64,000 bases of DNA from Diadema setosum (GCA_033980235.1 CM067069.1:33653041-33717040), one strand, 5' to 3'. Counted from the first letter of the stretch, positions 1-11,550 are shown. A program made the numbers and translations. Notes: generated from the letters alone by a model not told the origin.

Positions 1-339
1 TTGTTCCAAGGCACATGAATGCTTTATTAATAATTAATGATGGATTGCCCTAGGCACTGCTAGTCTGAATTCATAGTAAAGGGTAAAATGCACATGAAAA
101 AACAGCAACAAACAAAAAGAAACATGTTTTCATGTACAGTGTACTTGCATTTCAGGATGAATAAAGACGAGCTGTGATAGTGGGATTTCTCATGAATACG
201 TAATAGGGCATTCAAACCCTGGCCAGTTTAGGACCAATGTCTGGGTGTTAACTGCACACTCCCATACACACCAATTGACCCCTGTGCAAAATTAGTTTTG
301 TGCAGAGGGTTGAAAATAGCGCAAAATCTGAAACGTAAC
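1..339. other. 5' edge, no gene seen
   Basis: AT-rich sequence with no supported exon, RNA gene or repeat boundary. It precedes a MITE and probably belongs to the 5' flank or an intron of the TRAF gene downstream. Confidence 0.4.
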
Positions 340-837
340 TTACTGTAAACGTGGAAATTTTCGCGGTACATTAATTTTCGCGGATTTCGCGCTACGTTCG
401 GCTAGCGCGAATTCAAAAACGCGCGAATATATCTTCGCAATTTTCTATGCACATTTTGAACGGCCTGAATTGCGTGCGCTTCGTCGATGATACTGCTACG
501 TAGTACAGACATGTTTACGCATATAGCAGTATCATCGCACGCACCGCACGCACCGAGCCTATGGCCGATTGGTGTGCTACATCTCCGCGACTACAGTACT
601 AGTACTACAGTACATGTATTGAGTAAAATACGTGTACAGTGTACTACGTAGTTGAGCGCTTGTATTCACACTCGCGCCGCTCGCTACGTCGCTTTCATAC
701 GCTGGCGGCATCGCTGGATGAAAACAGCGACTGTGCAGTAACCCGCTGCTGAGCGCGAATTTAAGAACCCGCGAATATGTTTTCGAGCCGCTCAGCGCGA
801 AAAATTAATCGCGCGAAAATATTGACGTTTACAGTAA
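340..837. mobile_element. TIR MITE with TTACTGTAAACGT ends
   Basis: The left end reads TTACTGTAAACGT and the right end is its inverted counterpart, ACGTTTACAGTAA. Inside both ends lie mirrored TTTTCGCG and ATTAATTTTCGCG segments, so the terminal inverted repeats are imperfect over about 45 bp. The interior is GC-richer than the flanks, with many GCGCGAA words, and has no transposase. The small ORFs here are by-products of the repeat. Ends of this general type (TACTGTAAACG with TTTTCGCG) are known to me from marine invertebrate MITEs. The superfamily is not assigned; the outer TTA/TAA may be part of a target duplication. Confidence 0.72.
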
Positions 838-1898
838 CCTGTTTCATACTGAATTCTGAAATCCCAATAGACCTCATACAGAGACTGCCAGGTTCCCGTA
901 CAGAATGTGTTGAGAAATATTTTGAATTCAATGAAACTGTTTTATGCTTTCATTTTGAAATTACCTTCAACAGAATTGTACACTATTCAGCTCTTGCTCA
1001 TATCAATGTCAGTGTTATCTGATATAGTTTTAGAACTATTAAAGGATCAAAAGTGGGAAATGTTTATTGTAACACCTAGTACAATAATCCAATGTACAGT
1101 GTATGTGGTATAGTAATTTGAACTGTGCCTTCAAAAACAAACCATTTGAACCTCTAGGCCAAGTTTCAGAGCTCTTGAATGTCTGAATGAGTCAGCCATA
1201 AAATTCGACAAACTCAGACATTTCTTTAAAAAAAAAGCTTGGGGGCTGTTCTTAAGTTATATTGATATTACTTGTAATAGCTCTCCGTACATTTTTGTAT
1301 GAAATCTTTGGTTTTCCTTCTCTCTTTTACAAATGTATTTGTTCTTGTTCCAATCAAGGCCCTGGATTTACAGAGCCTTTCAAATCAGAGTTATTGTGAC
1401 AACATTCAGACAATCTTTATTTTACCCTTAATATAAGCCATGGAGAACTTGGACTGTGGAACCTGAAATCAAAACCCAACAAAAATTAGGAAGGGGTGGG
1501 GAGAGGTTGATCCTAAGCATTTCTATTTGTAGTTGAGGGAGGATAAGATTGATTACAATTACATGTGTAGTTTTGAAAAGGACTCATGAATGTGATAAAA
1601 GGGATCTGACAGAGAAGAGAAAAAGGGCACAAGTGTTATGAAAGATTAAGTCATAAAAAAACATACAATACAATTAAACATAACTCACCTTTACTTGTTA
1701 CCCCTCTTTTGTCATTGAAGGATAGTCAGTCTGTTCAAAATGGAAGATTATGATACTCCTGATTTTTGTGATGAAAACAAGTGGGTTTTTTTCGGAGGGG
1801 GGGGGGGAGGGTTTAATGTTTAATTAAGTTTACTAACTTGTGAAGCTTAGAACTTTGTATTTCTGAAGAATTACAAGTGTACCCATTCCATTGGCCAA
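838..1898. other. No gene seen; AT-rich, one G-run
   Basis: AT-rich non-coding sequence with a G tract near 1796-1808. No splice-bounded reading frame or recognised repeat ends were found. It probably belongs to the same TRAF intron or flank. Confidence 0.4.
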
Positions 1899-2430
1899 GG
1901 GGTGCCTAAGGATGTATCTTAATATGTCTATTTAATACTATACATTATATTTACTAATGACTTAATTACTTCTGTATTTGACTCGTGTAGTGAACATACA
2001 TGTAGGTATGCGAATGACACTATTTTGTAATGTTTCTCACAAAGACCCGCATACAGTTCAATCAGTTTTGTGACATGAACTTCTGAAACTTGACAAATGA
2101 ATTACCAAAAGGATACTGAAAACAAATATTATGATAAAACTGTAGCATGCGCATTGGAAACGTGCTTACGTAAATGAAAGACATAACAGATTGGATCTCA
2201 GCAATAAAGGTCATGTGATCAATCAAGTACAGAGTGTAAAATACTTTGGCCTGTAAATTGATGCTGAACTTTAATGAGATGTTCATATGTTAATCATTTG
2301 TGTCAAAAGGTTGGTTGCATGATTTCATTTCTCTTTTGTTTACAACAACTTTTCAGTAGAAATCGTCTGCATTTGATATATCCAGCAGTTATTTTACCTC
2401 ATCTAGATTATGCAGATGTTAAAAATTCAA
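1899..2430 (+). pseudogene. Dead LINE reverse transcriptase fragment
   Basis: Read across frames on the + strand, the segment shows reverse-transcriptase landmarks in the right order. A GVPKDVS box at about 1899 stands for the usual GVPQGS. It is followed by FTNDL near 1950, then RYANDT near 2007-2024, where the catalytic YADD has become YAND. VKYFGL-stop-ID lies near 2230 and IYPAVILPHLDYADV near 2375-2420. These are the palm and thumb motifs of a Jockey/CR1-type non-LTR retrotransposon. Several stops and frame changes and the lost aspartate make it inactive. Both ends are truncated. It lies inside or just upstream of the TRAF gene, on the same strand. The exact clade cannot be fixed by eye. 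Confidence 0.68.
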
Positions 2431-2752
2431 AAATTAAAAACAGGCAGGGAAAGCAATCACAAACAGCAATATACATAACAAAAACAGTCAGGGACAGGCT
2501 AGGGACACAGAAGAACGAAAACAAAAGGAGAGGGTAGGAGGTCATGGGCAAGGAGCCCAACAGGTAGAGGGAGAGGGATTAGAGTAGGAGGGCGGATAGA
2601 CAAAGGCAGAGGAGGGTCAGTGATGATCCTGAGGACCAAGGGGGCAACCAAGAAGGAAAAGGATGAATTATTTTTGCTACAAAAAAAAAAAAAATAAATA
2701 AAAACAAACAAACAATTGCAATGACTATTATATTTCTTCCCTTATCTCCCAG
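2431..2752. other. Intron segment before the TRAF exon
   Basis: Purine-rich low-complexity sequence (GGAGAGGG and AGGAGGG words, then an A tract near 2682-2694), ending in a pyrimidine tract and AG at 2751-2752 that forms the acceptor of the next exon. No gene of its own is seen. Confidence 0.5.
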
Positions 2753-2929
2753 AACCATGAACGGGTGTGTGGGAATGTAGAACGCATCCAGTGCAAGAGA
2801 TTTGGCTGTGGCAAGTGGCTGCCCAAGAACAGAGCCCTGGAGCAGCACAAAGAAGATGAATGGTGTCCCATGATCCGCCTCTTCAGGACTTACGTAGAGG
2901 ACAACAAAAACCCTCCCCTCAGCATACAG
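2753..2929 (+). CDS. TRAF-family exon: TRAF-type zinc finger
   Basis: This internal exon encodes 59 residues, beginning NHERVCGNVERIQC. It is bounded by a pyrimidine-rich acceptor ending in AG at 2752 and a GTAAGG donor at 2930. It starts and ends in phase 0, so it joins in frame to the exon at 4455. The visible motif is a Cys/His zinc finger, CKRFGCGKW followed by LEQHKEDEWC, matching the C-x5-C-x11-H-x5-C style of TRAF-type fingers. In TRAF adaptors these fingers lie between the N-terminal RING and the coiled coil and help ubiquitin-ligase function and oligomerisation under TNF-receptor, IL-1R/Toll-like receptor and related receptors. Earlier exons (RING, other fingers) are outside the window or not seen. 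Assignment to TRAF rests mainly on the next exon. Confidence 0.82.
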
Positions 2930-4454
2930 GTAAGGCAATCTGTCAGTACATCTTCTGTCCTCAATTATCCTGAATCATTGCTGCTCTTCAGTCTTGTTCA
3001 ATTCAGATTTATCTTTTAATTTTTATACAGCTGAGACTGAATTTACAATAAAAAACATACAAACACAAAAAGAATATTTCTGACTCGTTAAAGGTAGAGG
3101 ATGCTTGTAGGAAGATTGAAAGAAAAACAATCGAAACAGATGGCACAGTCGATACAATGTATTGCACAACACAACACAAAAACAAATTCTGTGGGTTATG
3201 TACTTTAATAAATAGTTTAATATACAACAAGAATGGTGCTTTTAACTGGTCAAAATTGGGCCTTTACAAAATGAAATTAAACTCCCTGTATGTAGGGATG
3301 TTATGGCAGAATCCCCTGAACACCTCACAAGATACGGGCCTGCTTGAACTACTCCTTCATATTTTTAGCAATTGACCTTACGTGTGACAGCTATCATAGG
3401 TAGATGTGCAATTCATTATACACCTTTAATACGAGATTAAAATCTAATGATACATTTCCATGGCAATAGCTAAATTTCATTAAAAAATGTTGTGTATTGA
3501 ACTAGTCTCTTATTTTTAAAGCTTGTCTTTTCAAATTAGCAAATTTAACCAATGTAACATGTAGTTGTGCAAGACACCTTTTTCATGAATGTTATTGAAA
3601 GAAATCTGTTGCAATGTCAATAGCAGTTTGTATGCAAATCATAATAGATTTCATGCATTAAACTGCTTGCTCAGTTTTCAAATATTTGTGTTGAAATTTG
3701 GCACATGTGACCAATATGAATAGTAGATATCCCCTATTTTTCTTTAATTATGAACAATGCATTGCAATAGAAACATATTTTTCAATAAGAATTATTCCTA
3801 TACAGAGTTAAACTAATGTGAGTTGAGCTAACTCACTTAGCTTTTAATGAAAGTCAAACACTGTTGCCATAATAACATTTTTTTTTTTGAATGAAAATCG
3901 TACAAATTGTCATTGGGTTAAGCTAATTCCTTTGTTTTTCAGCATTTGATAGGAGATTTTGCATAATTTACCAATATGATTTATAGTTGTGCAAGGCACA
4001 TCTTTCTATCAATGCTGGACAATGCATTGCCATGGTGACATTTTTTTTTTCCAGTAAAATACATACAGAAACATTTTAGATTGAGATATTGATAAATCTT
4101 GAATAACAGTCAATGAAAGCTCTTGTTGAGTATGCTATGGCATATGTGCTGGTTGTGTGTTGAAAGAGAAAAGTTTTTTTCTTGATCAGTTTTGATACAC
4201 AAAATCAAGCACAATTTCTTCTTTGTTGTCTCTGTTTCTCAAGTATACTTGTACATATTACAATATCATAAGGATGAGGATAATATTTAGAAGCAACGAT
4301 GGGGAGTTTATGCTTTTAAAGCTACCATCAAATGAATCAAAGGAAGTCACATATGATTTGTCTGCATTTATTGCATATTATAGAGTTTTACAAATTGTAT
4401 TTTCTCGAAGATAACGTGAAACATTCTGTTTTTCTCTCTACTGCATAATTTTAG
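2930..4454 (+). other. TRAF intron with a degenerate internal repeat
   Basis: A GT-AG intron of 1525 bp. At about 3535-4060 it holds three or four loosely similar blocks with the order ACCAAT, AGTTGTGCAAG, CATTGCNATG and a T tract, which look like a much-diverged tandem repeat. No other gene is evident. The acceptor is TTTTAG at 4449-4454. Confidence 0.6.
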
Positions 4455-5357
4455 ATGCCTTTGGACTCCGTCATAAATCTGGTACTCGGTAGTGATCAGA
4501 AGAGAGTGCAGCAGCTCAAGGAACTGATGCAGTACATTTTTCATCGCATCGATGCATCAGGGCTGGCCATAGCCAATAAGGGTCTGATTTGTGTACCTGT
4601 AAGCGATGAACACCAGGCCCATGACGAGACACGCCCTGAATCCCACAGTACTTTGGGGGAAGATGTATGGTGTGAATATGCTGCACTACGCGCCAGATTC
4701 TCCTTCATAGCACAGAGCCGTGACATAGTGATGCATTCATCACTGAGCAGTGCTGAAAAGAGGCTTCTCCTCGACGGAATAAACCAAGAGCTGAAAGCAA
4801 TTGATGAAGTAATAGGGCTGTTATTGTCAAGGTGTCAGAAGTTGGAAGCAAGAATCCTGGACCTTGAGTGCTCCCACAGTGGAGTCTTTCTCTGGCAGAT
4901 TGACAACTACAGCCAGAGGAAGAAAAATGCTGCAACAACCAATGTGAAGTCCGTCTACTCTATGCCCTTCTTCACCAGCCAATATGGCTACAAGCTGTGT
5001 GGTCGAGTTTTCTTGATGGGAGATGGTGTTGGCAAGGAAACCCACATTTCTCTCTTTCTAACCATCATGCGAGGGCCATATGATGCCGTGTTGCCTTGGC
5101 CTTTCAAGGAGAAGATCACCTTCCAGCTGGTGAACCAGGCTGACCCCCTCAACAAAAGCATCGTTGAAGCGTTTCGGCCAGATCCAACGAGCTCCTCGTT
5201 CAAGCGACCGACCTCTGACAGAAACATTGGAGCTGGATGTCCTCTCTTTGCGAAGATACAACTGGTTGAAGATCTCAATCAAGGCTTTCTGAAGGATGAC
5301 ACTCTCTACTTGAAGATTATTGTACAGACATCTGATGTTCCAACGATTGAGGCTTGA
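4455..5357 (+). CDS. TRAF adaptor, terminal exon: coiled coil and MATH/TRAF-C domain
   Basis: Encodes 300 residues ending at TGA 5355-5357, entered in phase 0 from an AG at 4453-4454; the first ATG is within the exon and need not be the protein start. Residues 1-40 and about 75-145 are heptad-like and fit the TRAF-N coiled coil that trimerises these adaptors. From about residue 143 (GVFLWQIDNY) to 295 comes the TRAF-C/MATH beta-sandwich, with family landmarks YGYKLCGRVFLMGDG, HISLFLTIMRGPYD, LPWPFKEKITFQLVNQ and GCPLFAKI near the end. MATH domains of TRAFs bind short motifs in receptor tails such as those of TNFR, CD40 and IL-1R-associated proteins. The sequence looks closer to the TRAF1/2/3/5 group than to TRAF4 or TRAF6; a one-to-one orthologue is not claimed. 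Having the whole MATH domain in one exon is a sensible TRAF layout. No damage is seen. Confidence 0.93.
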   Translation: MPLDSVINLVLGSDQKRVQQLKELMQYIFHRIDASGLAIANKGLICVPVSDEHQAHDETRPESHSTLGEDVWCEYAALRARFSFIAQSRDIVMHSSLSSAEKRLLLDGINQELKAIDEVIGLLLSRCQKLEARILDLECSHSGVFLWQIDNYSQRKKNAATTNVKSVYSMPFFTSQYGYKLCGRVFLMGDGVGKETHISLFLTIMRGPYDAVLPWPFKEKITFQLVNQADPLNKSIVEAFRPDPTSSSFKRPTSDRNIGAGCPLFAKIQLVEDLNQGFLKDDTLYLKIIVQTSDVPTIEA

Positions 5358-6193
5358 AAGCAGAGAGTCAGTAGATGCAGAACTGTAAATATGGTGCTCT
5401 GTAGCCAGTTGTACATTGTAGAAACAGACACGAGCTGTTAAGGCTAGTTTTTCTGTCATCGGTAGTTTGTCTCTATTAATCTTTATGGTAATTGTTTGCC
5501 GTCTAGATCAATAAGGGGTCTGTGTCATGTAAGTCATATGACAGACTTTCTGCTCATAAAACACAATTTTGAGAAACTTCTTGAAATTGATTTTACTTTT
5601 CTTTGAAAGTCTCTCATAGCTACAGCTACATATGAGCGACTTTGGCCATTCTGAGATTTATTGGAAGACTTATGTAATGATGTCATGAATGGACCCCTTT
5701 TCTATAAATCATGGCTAAAGTCGCTCATATTCAGCTATTTAAAGACTTTCAAATTCATTTCATGAAGTCTCACACAAGTGAAATCTACCCCAGATGAGGC
5801 TGCTACAGGACATTTCACGTGGAATGCATTCATTTGGCAAGCTGTACATACATTTGTACATAATGTTTGATAGAGGCATCATACTGTCTTGTACAGTGTT
5901 ACTGGAAATGTCAGCTTTGGGTCAATGAAAAGCTTTTCTAGCAGATGTAGTGTTTTTTCATGTAACATCTTCGAACAAAGCCTTGAATGAACCAAAGTGT
6001 GTCTGAACCTGCTCCAATTAGTGATGTGTTGAAGAGAGCAAGGCATGTTTCTTAAATGACTCAAAGTGGCTTAAGAATATAAGCCTTTCCCAGTGTAAAC
6101 GGGATATCACCACTATGCGTGTATCGAAGTGCCTCATTGTGATCGTAGAACCTTTGGCAATGTCTTTCCCAGTGACCCTCACTACAAAGTACA
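5358..6193 (+). other. TRAF 3' UTR and downstream sequence
   Basis: Sequence following the TRAF stop codon. I see no clear AATAAA polyadenylation signal in the first few hundred bases, so the 3' end of the transcript is not placed. It contains the MITE at 5602-5752. The remainder shows no coding signal. Confidence 0.45.
5602..5752. mobile_element. Small palindromic MITE (151 bp)
   Basis: Outer inverted ends TTGAAAGTCT and AGACTTTCAA enclose a second mirrored block, ATATGAGCGACTTTGGCCAT against ATGGCTAAAGTCGCTCATAT. The element could fold over most of its length. No coding capacity. It lies 245 bp past the TRAF stop codon and may be in the 3' UTR. Confidence 0.72.
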
Positions 6194-6276
6194 TATCGTC
6201 GGATGCCCGTGCATTGGCCGCTAACGCAATACAAATTGTATTGCGTTAGCGGCCAATGCACGGGCACCCGACGATA
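6194..6276. repeat. Near-perfect 83 bp DNA palindrome
   Basis: Arms of 41 bp flank a one-base centre at 6235. The inner arms read CTAACGCAATACAA and TTGTATTGCGTTAG. Only one mismatch is seen over the arms (GGCATCC against GGCACCC). It would form a long hairpin if transcribed or single stranded. No coding sequence is associated, and no second copy is seen in the window. Confidence 0.9.
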
Positions 6277-6459
6277 TATACCCATGCCTTGTGTGAGCTT
6301 TATACTCCCTGAAGTCATGTTTGAGAGAAATGCAAAATATGGTCCTTGCCCTTGTCGCCGTAAGACCTTCCAACTGCTCAAAGCAGCATGCTAACAAAGT
6401 GTCTCACATGCACACAATGGGGTCTCTTGCATTGAACACTCATAAGACAGGGCTGCACA

Positions 6460-6600
6460 CTAGCCCATTTTTTCTACCAGTTCGACCGAACCGTACATTC
6501 CCAGTTTTACCATCCTTTACTGGTCTATTCCAGAAAAATTTACTGGTCTGACAGTGATTTTTACTGGTCAGGAACTGTCTGAACAGTGTCAGCGTGCAGC
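6460..6600. repeat. Dispersed repeat with repeated TTTACTGGTC motif
   Basis: Contains TTTACTGGTC or TTACTGGTC three times, ending CAGCGTGCAGCATTGG. The reverse complement of 61986-62110 matches it along its length with similar spacing, so this is an interspersed repeat with two inverted copies in the window. No ends or target duplication could be fixed. Confidence 0.6.
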
Positions 6601-7627
6601 ATTGGGTGAGATGTAGTCATTATTTAAGGCTTATGCAAAAAAAGATTTGCCTTTAACAGGATTGCTTTTTATCAATTCTTCGGCAGGCAGAGATGCACTT
6701 TGAGAGCACAGACCTCTGCCAAGAGATTATAAAAAAGTAAGAGCTGGGATCTGTATCTCAAGATTTCGATAAAAAAGCCTTCTGTTTACTAGTACCAGTA
6801 ACTCAGCAGCATCCTGCATGCTGTGCGGTGCCTCGAGCAAAGCACAGGCTTTGAGTGTATGCAAACCATAGGTACACCCATCTTGAACTTTCAAGTTCAT
6901 TGACCCTATTTGCCAAAAGATGTAGAATCTTTCAAAAATTCATAAAAAATTGTGGGTCACTACCAAAATGTAATCCTCTGCTCCTTGTGTTATTATTGAC
7001 CTTTCCTGTAAGTCTCATCCAAATCCATTCACAGCTATTATTATCGAAACAGACGAGCACACAAACCAGTGCCGAGAAAAACAAACTCCTTGGCAGAGGC
7101 AATTATTTGGCAAACAGTATTTTTCAGCATACAGTATTGTATAGTAATTTCTCAACATACAGTATTTCATGGTAATTTCCCATAACAGAAGTGATGATGT
7201 TTTACTGTGCTTTTACATTAGAAAATAGTTTTTGTAATTATCTAGAAAACTAAAAAAAAAACAAAACATAGCTAGGTATACAGAGATGCAATATGTTGTA
7301 TGAGATTTGAGAAATCTGAAATATGTGATGAAATATTTCAAAGACTTGATATTGATGTATTTTTAATGATGACACATTTTTGGGATAGACATTTCATGAT
7401 AGTTTTCTATAAAAAGAGTATACATTTGATGAAAGAATAACAGTGAGGGCAGGGAGATATTCATATATGGACCAGCTGAAAAAAACATGTATAACATGAA
7501 AGAAGAATCAAACAAGATAAATTGCCTTCAATAATAATAGTAATAGAGAGACTATTATGAAGCACTATTCTACCTAAAAAGATAATTAAGGCATTGTGGA
7601 AACAGAATATTACTTCACAACAGTGTA
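6601..7627. other. No gene seen
   Basis: AT-rich sequence with short A/T tracts. Reading frames here are short and unlike any family I recognise. The last 150 bp may be the 3' tail of the minus-strand LINE relic that follows. Confidence 0.4.
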
Positions 7628-9331
7628 TCATAGAAGATATAACATGAGAACAATAAGCAAACAAACGATATTATGCATATATACATACATTGTACATGTA
7701 AACAACTGTGAATTTAGATAAAAAAAGGAGGTTTTAAGGTTGTTTTTGAAAGCATCAATAGAAGGTGCTTGTCGTAGAGATATTGGTGGTTCCAAAGTTT
7801 TGGGCCTATATATGAATAAGCATGATCCCCGACTACACATTAATGTTTGATTGGAAGTACATGTAATTTTGGGGAGCTTGTTGAGCAGAGATTTCATGGT
7901 GGTTGGTGAAGATAAATATTTTGAAGGTAGGCAGGGACAAATCTGTGCAATGTATGATAGACAGGAAGAATAATCTTAAAGGACAGGTTCACCTTCATAG
8001 GCATGTGGGTTGAGTGAATGCAGCAATATTAGTGGAACACATCAATGAGAGTTTGAGGAAAATCGGACAATCCGCTCAAAAGTTATGAATTTTTGAAGTT
8101 TCTGCTCAGTCACGGCTAGATGAGAAGACTACTATAGCTTGTGATGTCATATGAGTACAACTACAAGTGTATATAAAGAAAGTATTAAAAAAATTAAAGA
8201 TATTCTCACTTTTCTCACATAATAAAAGAACACTCGACTTCTCTCTTTCAGAAGTCGGGGGGAATAATATTACCCTTAACATAAGTCAGTAACAAGTCGA
8301 AGAAATGTGCACCTTATTCAAAAAGTCAAGTTTTGTGAAATTCTCTTTTTATTTTCCTTATATCGTTGTACTCATGTGACATCATACACTGTAGTAGTCT
8401 TCTCCAGCAGTGATTGCACAGATATTTTAAAAATTCATAACTTTTGAATGGATTGTCAAATTTTCCCCAAACTTTCACTGATGTGTTCTATTAATATTGT
8501 TGCCTTCACTCAATCCACATGTCTATGAAGGTGAACTTGTCCTTTAAGTTAATACTTTTTTTTTTCTTACAAGGAGCCAGTGTAGAGGCCTAAAGTATTG
8601 GGGAAGTATGCGTTGCTTTCTTTATGAACGTAAGTAATCTAGTGGCACAGTTTTGAAGACGTAGTTTACTGAGTTCTTTTTGAGGAAAGCTGAGAACTGA
8701 GAATTGCTGAAATCTAGACTGGACAAAATAAGAGCATAGATTTTGTACATCAGTTTTTCTGCTGCTGATGTAGTCGAGTATCTCCAAATTGAGCCATCAT
8801 GCTTATGCAAATGAAATCTGGTAGATTTTTACTGATTCTCACTTTTTTACAGATTGAGATACATGTGAAAAATATAGCCTGTGAATGACATCAAATGCAA
8901 CACCAAGATTTCAAACTTTGTTCAAAGGCTTGATATTACTTTTGCCAACGCTAACAAAACAATTAACTTGTGTAAGAATTCACTTTGGACACAACATCTG
9001 TTTTGATGCTGTCAGTATAAATTCTGACACACTGTTGTTCGATTTCAGACCGTTTCTTCCCATCCTTGTGTGAGCATCACCAATACATGATTCTAACTGT
9101 TTTAAAGCTGTAGAGAGTCCTATCCTGGTTGTGGAAAAGACACAAATATTTGTATAGCATCTGCGTAACAGTGATACTGAATGTAATGTCTTCAAAAGAG
9201 GGCCTAATCCGTGAGAGATACAGATAGAACAGAAGTGGTCTGCCTACAGACTCTTGTGGGACACCACAATTAAGTGTAGCAGGATAAGAGTTACTGTCAT
9301 TGATCTTAACGTGTAAAATTGATGCTACCAA
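7628..9331 (-). pseudogene. Dead CR1/L2-like LINE reverse transcriptase, split by a MITE
   Basis: Read on the minus strand from 9331 downward in changing frames. LNCGVPQESVGRPLLFYLYLS (about 9205-9275) corresponds to the GVPQGSVLGPLLF box. CYADAIQ (about 9150-9172) is the catalytic YADD box with the second Asp lost. An LESCI...SEFIL stretch follows at about 8990-9105, then the thumb segment SRFQQFS...LQNCATRL...HTSPIL at 8590-8700, equivalent to SRLDYCN...LQNxAARL...HWxP. The C-terminal tail SCLFIYRPKTLEPPISLRQAPSIDAFKNNLKTSFF lies at 7720-7830. Frameshifts throughout make it inactive. A 572 bp TTAA-flanked MITE interrupts it at 7976-8547. The amino half, with the endonuclease, is missing. 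Confidence 0.72.
7976..8547. mobile_element. Fold-back MITE with TTAA target duplication
   Basis: Bounded by TTAA at 7976-7979 and 8544-8547. Left end AAAGGACAGGTTCACCTTCATAG mirrors right end CTATGAAGGTGAACTTGTCCTTT; inverted similarity continues inward about 180 bp on each side (for example ATGAATTTTTGAAG against AAAAATTCATAAC). No transposase. TTAA duplication is typical of piggyBac and Kolobok superfamilies. It lies inside the LINE relic and is therefore younger than it. Confidence 0.82.
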
Positions 9332-9982
9332 AGATAGTCAATGGATGAAAATGTTCAAATTTACGTCCATGTTCACGTTTTGTTAGCACAAGACAGACTG
9401 TCGTGTTATTTTTTTTTTTTCTGCAGTTGGCGTACAGCTTTTGCCCTACCTGTTGATCTACAGTGTAGGTTGATAGCACTGTATACATGACTGATTCCAT
9501 TGTTAAGGTAATTTTCTGGAGTCTCAATTTTCCATGTGTGGTTGTCAACGAGTCCAAACATACTTTATAGCAGCATGATAAGTCTTCAGAGAAATCTTTT
9601 TTTTTCTTCTTCTTTTTTAGTAGTACAATTTGTAGGAGCACCATGGCATTAGGTGAAAACAGACAATATACAGTGAATAGTAAAGGACTATAATGCACGA
9701 TAAATGCACAATACATAGACTGGGAGGAAAAAGTAAAAGGCGATTTACATGGCAGTGAAAATTAATCAAAATGAAATGAATATGAGGGAAGTTCTGAAAT
9801 TGAAGTGTCATGTAAGTTTTACAGAATGGTCCTCCAACAGTTGATACAAATAAAAACTTACGCAAAATCATGTTACATTCACATTGAGACACCAAACACA
9901 TTAATCAATTTCATGCAATTGTTGGTGCTTTTTACGATTGTTCTGGTGTCTCATGTGAACACATGCATGTACCTTAATCATT
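9332..9982. other. No gene seen
   Basis: Non-coding sequence with T-rich tracts near 9410 and 9600. It may contain more of the degraded LINE upstream of its RT region, but no motif could be read with confidence. Confidence 0.4.
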
Positions 9983-10364
9983 TTAAAGGGATCGTACAGT
10001 TATGGTTGAGACCTAATTCCAGGTTTCTAACACTTTTTGGTGGAATAATGAGAAACCTCTTATAAAATGTGAAAGAGCATGTAGTTCTATGAGGAATTCA
10101 ACGTTTATTTGATGAAAATTGGTTTTGAAATGGCTGAGATATCAAAAACGAGCGATTCTAATAAAGTGTGGGATTTCTTACGATCGCTTTGTTTTACTTT
10201 GTTTTTGGATGTTTCAGTCATTCCAAAGCCGATTTTCGTCAAATAAACTTTGAATTCCTCTCAAAATGGTATGTTCTGTACTATATCATAAGTGTTTTCT
10301 TGGTATCTCGCAAAAAGTTAAAAGCCCAATTCTCATCTCCACCAAAACTGTACTAGCCCTTTAA
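9983..10364. mobile_element. TTAA MITE, family with second copy at 43494
   Basis: TTAA occurs at both ends (9983-9986 and 10361-10364) next to AAAGGGATCGTACAGT and the degenerate inverse ACTGTACTAGCCCTTT. Interior blocks CAACGTTTATTTGATGAAAA and TTTTCGTCAAATAAACTTTG are also mirrored. A clear copy lies at 43494-43949 in the same orientation. No coding capacity. Confidence 0.85.
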
Positions 10365-10701
10365 GTTGACTTCTGATAGAAGATGTACGTTCTCTGCAGT
10401 TTTGCTGTGTATATGTATGTTCATGTGTATATGATATACATTTTCTTTTTTTTGTTTGTTTCTGGCCAAGTAGTCTTCCAAGTGCAATTTCCCCTAAAAT
10501 GTGGATTAGACAGGAGTAGAAAGATTAGTGAGAAAGTTTGAGAATAATTGGGCAATCCTCTAAATTTTTTGAATTGTTGCAGTTGTCATTAATACCCTTT
10601 TATACCCTTTTTAGATGTGAACTCTACACTAGTTTTTCATGTCACAGTACTAGCATAGTGTAGAATAATGTAATTCTAGATAATTCACAAAATGCTATTT
10701 T

Positions 10702-11337
10702 TATGCCTCATCCACAAAGTGTTGCCAGAGGCATTATATTTTCAGGTTGTTGGACTGTCCATAATCAGTTTTGTGGACAGTCTAATTACTGAAAAACTGT
10801 TAGAGGTGTCCTAATGAAACTTGGCGTGTATATGCATGAGTGGGCAAAGTTGTGCTTATCAACTTTTTAATTGACATGCTCGAGCCCAAAGGTCAAAAGA
10901 TCGAGGCCAAATTAAAAAAAGAAAAAAATTGCTACTTCCCCCATGCAATGCCTGGTCCAGGAGGTATTTTCTTGAAATTTAGTATAATACATGTGCAGTG
11001 CACTCCTGTTATAACGAACACAGTCATATCCAAATTCCGGTTACAACAAAGTGAAATTTAGGGCCGCAGCATTATCAACTCTGTATTTTTATTTTTTATT
11101 CATTCGGTTATAATGAAATTTCGGTATAACGAAAGAAAACTGCCTGTCCCAAGGACTTCGTTATAATGGGAGTCCACTGTTATACCAAAATAAACTTAAT
11201 TAAGATTCTCCAGAGAAAGTTCCAAGTCAATATGAAAATATCAAAATTTCACTTTTTTTCTCCATATCTTGCAAATTGTCCAAGGTATCTTCATTGAACT
11301 TAGTGCATTTGCATGTACTGACTAGCAGTAAGTACCT

Positions 11338-11369
<32 letters not shown>

Positions 11370-11550
11370 GGGGGGGGGGGGGGATCAAAGGTCAACTGAA
11401 TATTTCACTATTTCCCTCATATTTATGAAATGCCGGAAGATATTTTCTTGAAACTGAATGTATACAGTTGTACCAAATAGAGATTATCTGGAATTTATTT
11501 TTGCCAAAAGGTCAAGTGAAAGGGCTGAAACTTCTTCCCCCATGATGTTT
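10702..11550. repeat. Dispersed AGGCAT-hairpin / TTTGACC repeat, diverged
   Basis: Starts with TTATGCCTCATCCACAAAGTGTTGCCAGAGGCAT, a terminal hairpin that matches the reverse complement of the end of the element at 47641-49103. It continues with blocks of GGTCAAAAG, GGTCAACTGAA and AAGGTCAAGTGAA and phrases like GAAACTT and CCATATCTTGCAAATTG that recur in the longer copy. It includes a T30/G14 tract at 11343-11384. The far boundary is unclear. Confidence 0.6.

Noticed and set aside
6194..6276. Pre-miRNA at the perfect palindrome
   Set aside because: A one-base loop and near-perfect arms are unlike animal miRNA precursors; kept as a DNA palindrome only.
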